DNA of 64,000 nt from positions 1 through 64,000 of the forward strand of contig OZ251535.1 of NCBI GenBank assembly GCA_965243165.1, written 5' to 3'. Below are positions 1 through 8,115 of this stretch, piece after piece; the first letter of the stretch is position 1, and the number at the start of each line of letters is the position of its first letter. Both the position numbers and the translations under genes were made by a program. The stretch is from CATQHD01 sp965243165. GTDB lineage: Bacteria > Actinomycetota > Acidimicrobiia > Spongiisociales > Spongiisociaceae. The notes under the pieces are model-generated. The model was not told the DNA's origin, made no database searches, and saw only the letters and a list, made by a program, of their open reading frames with translations.

Positions 1-152
1 CTTCAGACGCCGAGGGCGTGTTGGGGCCCTCTGCGCCCGATCCGTCTCAGCACAGCCAGGTCGGCCGCCTCTCCCTTGGAGCCTCGGCTCTGGGCGGGGC
101 GGCCTCTGTATGACCGCAGCATCCGGATCGGCTGCGGTTTCTGTACCGCCCC

Positions 153-175
153 AAGGTATCAGGGGGGTGTGACAC
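153..175 (-). promoter_or_regulatory. PafBC/RecA-NDp-like promoter reading off the left edge
   Basis: On the minus strand, GTGTCA (170-175) is followed after 11 bases, beginning CAC and running through a C tract, by TACCTT (153-158). This fits the layout TTGTCR-N11-TAnnnT of the actinobacterial RecA-independent damage promoter. The same C-rich arrangement precedes the mcrB operon (10361-10384) and rmuC (58448-58470). It points leftward, so the gene it serves lies mostly or wholly outside the window. The bases 176-223 up to the mcrC stop contain no convincing terminator. Confidence 0.45.
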
Positions 176-223
176 TTTCGGCAGCTGGATGGAAGCGGGG
201 GTCCGCCGACCCTGGTATTCACC

Positions 224-1474
224 TCAAACCGCGAGGGCGAGGCGCGCCGGGGCGGCTCGGTCGGCGATCCAGTCGGCCAAGTGTTCGATCTCCTCGACCA
301 CTTCGGCGGGGGTGCCCGCCAGGTCCACCGCCCGGACATGCAGCTTCTTCCCGGCGTGGCGCACCGTGATCTCGCGGGCGGGGCGGCCGACCTCCGACCG
401 GCAGTAGATGAGCACCCCTTCGGGGAGGTCGAGGGCGGTGGTGTAGGCGAGCAGCTGGTAGTAGTCGGCGTTGTTTCCGAAGGCCTCCTCGGTCAGCTTG
501 TACTTGATGTCGCCCGCGTAGACGACCGCATTCGAACCGGGCCGGCGGAATACGAGGTCGGGCCGCATCCCCACCCGGCTGCCTGCGTCGAGGTGCGTCC
601 ATGTCTGGGCCTCCACCGCCAGCCGGCCTGACAGGGCGCGGCGCAGGCGCTCGGTCATGAACCGCTCGAAGAGGTCGTTCATGTCCACCATGAAGCACGC
701 CGCCGGAGTTCCGCCTCTCTGGTCGACGAGGGTCAGGTTGTCGAGCAGCAGCCGGGCCAGGCCGAGGGCGGGGCGGTAGTGCTCGTTCAGCCGGGTGATG
801 GTGATGCGGTCGAGGCCGTCCCCCCGCACCGGAAGGTCGGACACTTCCTCCATGGCGACCAGTTCCCGCATCAGCCGCTGCCGGTCGGCGATCGGGACTC
901 CCGCCACCCGCCGCGAGCGGCGGATAGCCGCCTTGAGGTAACGGTTCTCGGCCACATCCGCCGTGAACTCCTCCCACCGGCAGGCGACGGGCAGGGGCAA
1001 GCTGGCGCGGGCCAGCTGCCGCCCGAAGTCGATCCGGCCCCGGATGGTCATCAGGTCTTCGCTCCGCTCCTGATAGGCATGGAACAGGCCTCGGGCGAGG
1101 GTGGACTCCACCGTGCGGGCGAAGAACGACACCACAGCAGAGAGCAGATCTTTGTCGGTGTAGTAGTCGAAGAGACCCTTCTGCCACGCATGCTCGGGCA
1201 GCCCCACCTCGAGCATCAGGAACAGGTTCTCGAGCCTGATCTTGGGCCGGATCAGGATTCGCATGTCGTCCACCACCAAGGTGCCCACGTAATGGAGCGC
1301 CTTCACCGTCCAGAATCCGGGGTCGGGATGCGGGTAAACCCACACGTAGCGAGAGGCGGCTTCCGCCAACCGCCGGGCCCGGCGTTCGGAGAGCCTCACC
1401 GAGACAGATTCGTATTCGCTCAACAGGAGGAAGCGGTCTGCGGAGCGGTCGGGCTGGGCAGGCGGGGCGGTCAC
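224..1474 (-). CDS. mcrC: McrC-type nuclease subunit of a modification-dependent restriction system
   Basis: A 416-residue McrC homologue, the endonuclease partner that McrB-type GTPases recruit to cleave modified DNA. The N-terminal part (about 1-150) has the family's beta-rich region with the RIDF stretch near 147-150. The C-terminal PD-(D/E)xK fold shows D306 in MRPDLVF, then D322-I-K324 and Q340 in the YYQLLAY helix, so the nuclease looks active; the second acidic residue is D rather than the more usual E. It starts with GTG at 1474, overlapping the preceding mcrB stop by four bases (GTGA), so the two are translationally coupled. It is the last gene of the five-gene operon and the only nuclease seen for four McrB proteins. 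Confidence 0.9.
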   Translation of the reverse strand: MTAPPAQPDRSADRFLLLSEYESVSVRLSERRARRLAEAASRYVWVYPHPDPGFWTVKALHYVGTLVVDDMRILIRPKIRLENLFLMLEVGLPEHAWQKGLFDYYTDKDLLSAVVSFFARTVESTLARGLFHAYQERSEDLMTIRGRIDFGRQLARASLPLPVACRWEEFTADVAENRYLKAAIRRSRRVAGVPIADRQRLMRELVAMEEVSDLPVRGDGLDRITITRLNEHYRPALGLARLLLDNLTLVDQRGGTPAACFMVDMNDLFERFMTERLRRALSGRLAVEAQTWTHLDAGSRVGMRPDLVFRRPGSNAVVYAGDIKYKLTEEAFGNNADYYQLLAYTTALDLPEGVLIYCRSEVGRPAREITVRHAGKKLHVRAVDLAGTPAEVVEEIEHLADWIADRAAPARLALAV

Positions 1475-3732
1475 GATGTGGTCCCTTCATCCGGCAGGTC
1501 TTCTGGGCCGTCCGATTCGCCCTCCGGCGGATCAGGCTGGTCAGCGGGATCGTCCTGCGAACGGGCGTATCCAGCCTGGTCGAGGAAACGGTTCACCACG
1601 TTCTCGAAGCGGAACTGCTCGATCCGCGTCCGGTCGCCGAACAGCTGATCCTCCACGAACGGCTCGATGTTGTACTCCCAGATCCGCCGCAGCACCTCAT
1701 CGCCCTTGCTCGGCTCAGGCCGATACCCCTTCCGCAGGAAATGCGAAAACCCCAACTGCAGATCCTCGCCGACGTACTTGGTCAGCTCACCGTTGACCAT
1801 CGCCACCAGCTCACCAACCCAGCCGGGCTGGCCCTCCCGATCCAACCAACGTTCGAGCAACCCCACCGTGGGACCTCGCCCAGGAAAGAACGGCACGAAA
1901 TGAAACCGCCGCCGCAACGCCGCATCCACCAACGCAATCGAGCGATCAGCAGTATTCATCGTCCCAATGAACCAAAGCGACTCGGGCAGGCGGAACTCGC
2001 CGCCGGACCGATACAACGTCGACACCTGCTCCTCCCGGTACTCCAACAAGAACAACAACTCACCCAACACCCTCGGCAGATTTGCCCGGTTGATCTCATC
2101 GATCACCATCACATGCCTCCCCGGATGCTCCTCGGCATGCGCCGCCATCCGAGCCAACGGACCCCGAGTGAGCTCATAGCCGATCCCCCCGCCCGCCGCA
2201 GGCACCGGCCGATACCCCTCGAAAAAATCCTCATACGAAGTCGAAGGATGAAACTGCACCAAACCCCGAAACCCAGAATCCGGCGCCAACGCCTCAGCCA
2301 ACCTCTTAGCCAAATAAGTCTTGCCAGTACCAGGAGGACCATAGAGAATCACCTGATGCTTGTCCTCCAACAAGCTCACGATATCATCCAAAAACGACCG
2401 AGCAACCAACAACTCCGCAGCCGCTTCATCGATACGAACATCAAGTGAAGTTTCCGGGCTGTCCGGCTCCTCACCATTCTCCAGGGGTGGTTCTTTAGAC
2501 AGTTTGATCAGGTCTTTGATAACCGGTTTAGCAGCAGTTGCAACCTTCTTTACCTCGGCGCGCAGATCGAGTCCGTCGAGCTGATCCGGTTCATACCAAC
2601 GCCCGTAGATATATTCGCCTCGAGGCCCATCCAACTCTTTATCCCCACCTAGAGGAACATGGTCTAGAGACAAAACACGGAATCCTTCCACCTCAACTGT
2701 GGAGACGGCTTCCTGGAATTCGGTGTACCATCCACGCCTGATCCAGACCGGTTCTATACCTATAAAAGCCCCCCGGCGGTTTATATGGACTCGCAACGCA
2801 ACGGGTTTGTCTTTGAGTCGCCACCTCGTAAAGATGGTCGGACGAGGGACAGGCGACCCCCTTCCCCATGTCGGCTCCACATTCTGCTTACTTAGCTGAT
2901 GGCCCACAGCGTCCGCAAGATCATCGGCCAGTTCCTTACCGATGTGTTGAGATATACCGGCCAATACTATTCCATTTTCTCGAGTCCGCTCATAGTCCCT
3001 GCTGGGGTCACTCCCATCAATCGGCGCGACCGGTTCCATTCCGAAGGCACAACGGTCAACGAGCACCGAGTCGAGGAGGACGGGTCTTCGCTGGTCCCAC
3101 CAATACGCCGTCACCAAGAATCGATCGGAGTCGTTGTCGAGCTCTCTGATCAAATCCACGAAACGCAGGTAACGGTCGGCGGGAGGCTCCGAAAGTTCCT
3201 GGCCGGTCATCAACTCCAGGAACTTACGGGCACCAGGCCAGAGTATCGGCCACCGGTGGCTCTCGTCCATATCCCAGAAGAACGACAGCAAGAAGGGGAC
3301 ATGCCCGGGTGCCGGGTGACCTCCCGTCCTAATTCGCTCTATGTGCTCGACCAGGGCCTCGATTTTGGACCGAGCGGCCGAGTGGTCCGAGGGCGCGGTG
3401 AGCCCGTCAGTAAGCAACCGGACCAACTCGGCGCGGTCATCGGTGCGCTTCACGAGCGTGTTGACGAAGCCCGAACCCGACGGCCCATTGAATCCCACAA
3501 CTCCGGAGTTCCGCCCCCAGGAATGCAGATCTTCCCGGAACCGATCCAGGTCGCCGTCAGCGGCCAGCCGGTCCCTCATCGGGAAGACCTCGGCGGCGCG
3601 GGCGCGAAACCCCAGCCGCCTAGCAAATATCTCCTCGTAGTCCGGGTCGGCCTTGGCCCGGCGGCAGTGCGCCTCGTACCACCGCCGCCGAAATTCTATT
3701 TCCCGGGAATGGTCGTCGGTCCCGTTCACCAT
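1471..3732 (-). CDS. mcrB: McrB-type AAA+ GTPase, paralogue 1 (adjacent to mcrC)
   Basis: 753 residues. The C-terminal AAA+ module carries Walker A GPPGTGKT (465-472), Walker B VMVIDEINRANLPR (541-554), the McrB signature MNTADRS (592-598) and the arginine cluster LRRRF (606-610). Residues 1-440 form a long N-terminal part that I cannot assign. It begins with a charged helix (EIEFRRRWYEAH), includes a tryptophan-rich segment around 150-175, and ends with a beta-rich part (about 300-385). By analogy with McrB this should be the DNA-reading and assembly region. The tail is proline- and acid-rich and differs from the other three copies. The ATG start lies 4 bases after an AGGAGG and overlaps the upstream gene's TAA by one base. 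It probably builds a hexamer that drives McrC. Confidence 0.88.
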   Translation of the reverse strand: MVNGTDDHSREIEFRRRWYEAHCRRAKADPDYEEIFARRLGFRARAAEVFPMRDRLAADGDLDRFREDLHSWGRNSGVVGFNGPSGSGFVNTLVKRTDDRAELVRLLTDGLTAPSDHSAARSKIEALVEHIERIRTGGHPAPGHVPFLLSFFWDMDESHRWPILWPGARKFLELMTGQELSEPPADRYLRFVDLIRELDNDSDRFLVTAYWWDQRRPVLLDSVLVDRCAFGMEPVAPIDGSDPSRDYERTRENGIVLAGISQHIGKELADDLADAVGHQLSKQNVEPTWGRGSPVPRPTIFTRWRLKDKPVALRVHINRRGAFIGIEPVWIRRGWYTEFQEAVSTVEVEGFRVLSLDHVPLGGDKELDGPRGEYIYGRWYEPDQLDGLDLRAEVKKVATAAKPVIKDLIKLSKEPPLENGEEPDSPETSLDVRIDEAAAELLVARSFLDDIVSLLEDKHQVILYGPPGTGKTYLAKRLAEALAPDSGFRGLVQFHPSTSYEDFFEGYRPVPAAGGGIGYELTRGPLARMAAHAEEHPGRHVMVIDEINRANLPRVLGELLFLLEYREEQVSTLYRSGGEFRLPESLWFIGTMNTADRSIALVDAALRRRFHFVPFFPGRGPTVGLLERWLDREGQPGWVGELVAMVNGELTKYVGEDLQLGFSHFLRKGYRPEPSKGDEVLRRIWEYNIEPFVEDQLFGDRTRIEQFRFENVVNRFLDQAGYARSQDDPADQPDPPEGESDGPEDLPDEGTTS

Positions 3733-5906
3733 TATTCCTCCTGATCGGATTGGTCTTCGTCCGAGCCGCCGCCATCCTCGCGGTCTTCGGGGGAGTCACC
3801 CCGCCCGGTCTTGGAACGGAAGCGGCTCATCACGCTCTCGAAGCGGAACCTCTCGATCCGCGTCCGGTCGCCGAACAGCTGATCCTCCACGAACGGCTCG
3901 ATGTTGTACTCCCAGATCCGCCGCAGCGTCTCGTCGTCCTTGCTCGGCTTCTCTCCATACCCCTCCCGCATGAAATGCGAAAACCCCAACTGCAGATCCT
4001 CACCAACAGCCTCGGCCAGCTCACCGTTGACCATCGCCACCAGATCATCCACCCACCTCGGCTGTTTCTCCTGCCTCAACCAACGGCCCAACAAACCCAC
4101 CGTCGGACCCCGCCCAGGAAAGAACGGCACGAAATGAAACCGCCGCCGCAACGCCGCATCCACCAACGCAATCGACCGATCAGCAGTATTCATCGTCCCA
4201 ATGAACCAAAGCGACTCTGGCAGGCAAAATTCACTCTCGGACCGATACAACGTCGACACCCGCTCCTCCCGGTACTCCAACAAGAACAACAACTCACCCA
4301 GCACCCTCGGTAGATTGGCTCGGTTGATCTCATCGATCACCATCACATGCTTCCCCGGATGCTCCTCGGCATGCGCCGCCATCCGAGCCAACGGTCCCCG
4401 GGTGAGCTCATAACCGATTCCCCCGCCGTCCGCCGGTACCGGACGATACCCCTCGAAGAAATCCTCATACGAAGTCGAAGGATGAAACTGCACCAAACCC
4501 CGAAACCCAGAATCCGGCGCCAACGCCTCAGCCAACCTCTTAGCCAGATAGGTCTTACCCGTACCAGGAGGACCATACAGAATCACCTGACGCTTGTCCT
4601 CCAACAGACTCACGATGTCATCCAGAAACGAACGATCCACCAACAAATCCCTGGCCGCCTCCTCAATAGGGTCTTCCGGCGGAGGAGGTGGGAGTGTTGG
4701 TTCGTTGTCGGCGGCTTCGATCAAAGCCTTGAACACCGGACGGGCTGCCTCGGCTACTTCCATCACCTCGGCGCGCAAGTCAAGTCCGGCGAGCTTATCA
4801 CGTTCGTACCAGCGCCCGTATGCGAACCCACCAGGCCTTCCATAAAACCCGACGTCTTCGCCGTGAGGAGAATTTCGAGTTGCCATCATACGAAATCCGT
4901 CCACATCTACGGCTCTACAGATGGCGGCTGCTTCATCAAACCAACCTTTCCGTACCTGGTCCGGGCAAACCGCAATAGCGGCTCCCCGGTTGTTTATCCA
5001 TAGCCGAAGACCTATTAGATAGCCCCCAATACGCCAGTCAATCCAGATATCCGATCTCGGGTGGTCAGGTAACCAATCTCGGGGAGCAATTGCTTTACGG
5101 ATTTGCCGCCCTAGTACATCGGAAACTTCTTGATCCAAGGCGTCGCCAAAGCGTTTGGCAACAACCAATAGAGCATAGGCGTTGCGCAAGCGCACATCTG
5201 GATTGATCTTGGTCCCGAAGGCGCAACGGTCAACGAGCACCGAGTCGAGGATGACGGGATTTCGCTGTTCCCACCAATCTGCTACTTTTAAGAATCGATC
5301 AGAATCGTCGTCTAACTCGGCCGCCAGATCCACAAAACTCAGATAACGATCAACTGGAGATTTCAGGAGCTCCTGGCCGGTCATCAACTCCAGGAACTTA
5401 CGGGCACCCGGCCATATGTTCGGCCATCGGAACCTCTCGTCCATACTCCAGAAGAAAGACAGCAGGAACGGGACATGCCCGGGGGCTGGGTGACCTCCCA
5501 CCCTGACCCGTTCTATATGCTCGACCAGGGCCTCCAGTTTAGACCGAGCATCCGAGCGGTCCCGGGGCGCGGTGAGCCCGTCGGCGAGCAACCGAGCCAA
5601 CTCGACGCGGTCATCGGTGCGCTTCACGAGCATGTTGACGAAACCCGAACCCGACGGCCCATTGAACCCCACTACTCCGGAGTTACGCCCCCAGGAATGC
5701 AGATCGTTCCGAAACCGATCCAGGTCACCGTCAGCAGCCAGCCGGTCTCTCATCGGAAAGACCTCGGCGGCGCGGTCCCGGAACCCCGGCAGCCAATCGG
5801 AAAACTCCTCGTAGTCCGGTTCGGCCTCGGCCCGTTGGCGGTGCGCCTCGTACCACCGCCGCCAGAACTCGAGCTCCTTCGGATGAAGGTCTGCGCCGTC
5901 AGCCAT
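3732..5906 (-). CDS. mcrB: McrB-type AAA+ GTPase, paralogue 2
   Basis: 724 residues. The AAA+ module (Walker A from about residue 445) is nearly identical to paralogue 1, with the same GPPGTGKT, DEINRANLPRVLGELL, MNTADRS and LRRRF motifs. The N-terminal 230 residues are also close to paralogue 1, while the following 200 residues differ more (segments around SDIWIDWR and GFYGRPGG). A proline run and an acidic tail (GGGSDEDQSDQEE) mark the linker and the C-terminus. Its stop overlaps the next gene's ATG by one base (TAATG), and the same AGGAGGAATA ribosome-binding sequence precedes all three downstream mcrB starts, as expected of tandem duplication. All motifs for nucleotide hydrolysis are intact. 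Confidence 0.87.
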   Translation of the reverse strand: MADGADLHPKELEFWRRWYEAHRQRAEAEPDYEEFSDWLPGFRDRAAEVFPMRDRLAADGDLDRFRNDLHSWGRNSGVVGFNGPSGSGFVNMLVKRTDDRVELARLLADGLTAPRDRSDARSKLEALVEHIERVRVGGHPAPGHVPFLLSFFWSMDERFRWPNIWPGARKFLELMTGQELLKSPVDRYLSFVDLAAELDDDSDRFLKVADWWEQRNPVILDSVLVDRCAFGTKINPDVRLRNAYALLVVAKRFGDALDQEVSDVLGRQIRKAIAPRDWLPDHPRSDIWIDWRIGGYLIGLRLWINNRGAAIAVCPDQVRKGWFDEAAAICRAVDVDGFRMMATRNSPHGEDVGFYGRPGGFAYGRWYERDKLAGLDLRAEVMEVAEAARPVFKALIEAADNEPTLPPPPPEDPIEEAARDLLVDRSFLDDIVSLLEDKRQVILYGPPGTGKTYLAKRLAEALAPDSGFRGLVQFHPSTSYEDFFEGYRPVPADGGGIGYELTRGPLARMAAHAEEHPGKHVMVIDEINRANLPRVLGELLFLLEYREERVSTLYRSESEFCLPESLWFIGTMNTADRSIALVDAALRRRFHFVPFFPGRGPTVGLLGRWLRQEKQPRWVDDLVAMVNGELAEAVGEDLQLGFSHFMREGYGEKPSKDDETLRRIWEYNIEPFVEDQLFGDRTRIERFRFESVMSRFRSKTGRGDSPEDREDGGGSDEDQSDQEE

Positions 5907-8107
5907 TATTCCTCCTGATCGGATTGGTCTTCGTCCGAGCCGCCGCTGTCCGCGCCGGGCTCGGGGGAGTCATCCAACCCGGCCTTGGAACGGAAGCGGT
6001 TCACCACGCTCTCGAAGCGGAACTTCCCGATCCGCGTCCGGTCGCCGAACAGCTGATCCTCCACGAACGGCTCAATGTTGTACTCCCAGATCCTTCGCAG
6101 CACCTTATCGCCCTTGCTCGGCTCTGACCCGTACCCCATCCGCATGAAATGGGAAAACCCCAACTGCAGATCCTCGCCGACAGCTTCGGCCAGCTCATCG
6201 TTGACCATCGCCACCAGCTCATCCACCCACCCCGGCTCCCCCTCCCGATCCAACCAACGTTTGAGCAACCCCCGTGTAGGACCCCGCCCGGGAAAGAACG
6301 GCACGAAATGAAACCGCCGCCGCAACGCCGCGTCCACCAACGCAATCGACCGATCAGCAGTATTCATCGTCCCAATGAACCAAAGCGACTCGGGCAGGCA
6401 AAATTCACTCTCGGACCGATACAACGTCGACACCCTCTCCCCCCGGTACTCCAACAAGAACAACAACTCACCCAACACCCGAGGTAAATTAGCCCGGTTG
6501 ATCTCATCGATCACCATCACATGCCTCCCCGGATGCTCCTCGGCATGCGCCGCCATCCGAGCCAACGGCCCCGACGTCAACCGATAACTCACCCCGCCAC
6601 CCGCCGCCGGCACCGGACGATACCCCTCGAAGAAATCCTCATACGACGTCGAAGGATGAAACTGCACCAAACCCCGAAACTCAGGATCCGGCGCCAACGC
6701 CTCAGCCAACCTCTTGGCCAGATACGTCTTCCCCGTACCAGGAGGACCATAGAGAATCACCTGACCCTTGTCCTCCAACAGACTCACGATGTCATCCAAA
6801 AACGACCGATCCACCAACAACTCCCTGGCCGCTATACCAATGGGATCCGGAGGATCCGGCGGGAAGGCCGCGTTGGTCAGCGCCTCGCGAGCGGGCTGTA
6901 GAGCGGTTGCCGCCTCTCTCAGCTCCTGCCGGAGGTCGATCTGGGCAAGCTGGCCGCGTTCATACCAACGCGCATAGAAGAAGCTGCCCCCAGCTCCCTC
7001 CAGACCCTTCTCTTCCCCGTGCGGAGAGTCCCCGATACGGTACATGGAATAGCCATCGACCTCAACGGGTTTCATCGCCTCGGCGGCTTCGGTGTACCAG
7101 CCTTTCCTGAGACTTTGTTCACTCCGTGGAGAGATGCCGATACCGGCACCCCGATCATTGACCCAAACCCGCAGGTCGTATCCTGCCCGGCCGCTTCTGT
7201 TCCACCAATCCACCCGTATATCCGACCTAGATAGCTGCCTACGCCGAAAGGACTTGAGCTCATAGCCCAAGACCGCAGTAAGAGCCCGCTTCAAATGATA
7301 ATCCAAGTGCCTGGATATCTGGAGCAACGCCGCCGCATTGCTCTGATGGTGTTGCTCAGAGATGTCCGAGTTTCTTCCGAAGGCACACCGATCGACAAGA
7401 ACCGGGTCCAGAAGGACGGGCTTCCTCCTATGCCACCAGCTTGCCACCTCTTGGAAACGGTCGGAATCATTGTCGAAGTCTTTGATATACTCTATGTATC
7501 GCAGATAGAAGTTACCGGAGTTCACATCCGGCCAATCTTCCGGGAGCTTACGAGAATCCCCCCACCAGGGCTCTCCAGTCAAGACCTCCATGAACTTCGA
7601 GTGACTCCACCATAGGACCGGCCATCGGGTATCAGACTCCATCCTCCAGAAATAGGGAAGCAGAATGCGTACATTCATAGGGTGCATGTAGCCGCCGGCC
7701 TTGAATCGCTCTGCATACTGTGCCAGCGCGTCGATCTTCTGCGCCGCGGATGAGTCGTCTCGAGGTGCGCTGAGACCGTCGGCGAACAACCGAGCCAGCT
7801 CGGCGGGATCCTCGGCCCGCTCGATGAGCGGGCCGACGAACTGCATACCCCAACGCCCTTTCTTGAACCCCTCCGAGCCGTGCCGATCCGTCCAAGCCTG
7901 CAGATCCGACCTGAACTGACCCAGATCACCGTCTTCGACCAGCCGGTCCCGGATGGCGATGGCCTCGGCCGAGCCAGCGGGATTCTGCGCCGCCCTATCG
8001 GAAGGATCCACGTAGTCCGGGTCGGCCTCAGCCCGGGTGCGGTGCGCCTCGTACCACCGCCGGCGGAACTCGAGCTCCTTCGGGTGAAGGTCTGCGCCGT
8101 CAGCCAT
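5906..8107 (-). CDS. mcrB: McrB-type AAA+ GTPase, paralogue 3
   Basis: 733 residues, Walker A from about residue 454, with all McrB motifs intact. The first 25 residues (ELEFRRRWYEAH and flanks) match the sister proteins. The rest of the N-terminal region is clearly different: a shorter helical part, its own insert near FMEVLTGEPWWGDSRK, and a central segment containing SDIRVDWWNRSGRAG. The N-terminal region is therefore under different pressure from the ATPase core. The acidic tail GGSDEDQSDQEE matches paralogue 2. It sits 8 bp downstream of paralogue 4 and abuts paralogue 2 with the TAATG overlap. I infer that it supplies an alternative DNA-reading surface for shared McrC. Confidence 0.87.
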   Translation of the reverse strand: MADGADLHPKELEFRRRWYEAHRTRAEADPDYVDPSDRAAQNPAGSAEAIAIRDRLVEDGDLGQFRSDLQAWTDRHGSEGFKKGRWGMQFVGPLIERAEDPAELARLFADGLSAPRDDSSAAQKIDALAQYAERFKAGGYMHPMNVRILLPYFWRMESDTRWPVLWWSHSKFMEVLTGEPWWGDSRKLPEDWPDVNSGNFYLRYIEYIKDFDNDSDRFQEVASWWHRRKPVLLDPVLVDRCAFGRNSDISEQHHQSNAAALLQISRHLDYHLKRALTAVLGYELKSFRRRQLSRSDIRVDWWNRSGRAGYDLRVWVNDRGAGIGISPRSEQSLRKGWYTEAAEAMKPVEVDGYSMYRIGDSPHGEEKGLEGAGGSFFYARWYERGQLAQIDLRQELREAATALQPAREALTNAAFPPDPPDPIGIAARELLVDRSFLDDIVSLLEDKGQVILYGPPGTGKTYLAKRLAEALAPDPEFRGLVQFHPSTSYEDFFEGYRPVPAAGGGVSYRLTSGPLARMAAHAEEHPGRHVMVIDEINRANLPRVLGELLFLLEYRGERVSTLYRSESEFCLPESLWFIGTMNTADRSIALVDAALRRRFHFVPFFPGRGPTRGLLKRWLDREGEPGWVDELVAMVNDELAEAVGEDLQLGFSHFMRMGYGSEPSKGDKVLRRIWEYNIEPFVEDQLFGDRTRIGKFRFESVVNRFRSKAGLDDSPEPGADSGGSDEDQSDQEE

Positions 8108-8115
8108 TATTCCTC

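Noticed and set aside
3..122. A 39-codon minus-strand ORF below the left-edge promoter motif
   Set aside because: No ribosome-binding site, low-complexity arginine-rich product and proximity to the window edge; not enough to call a gene.
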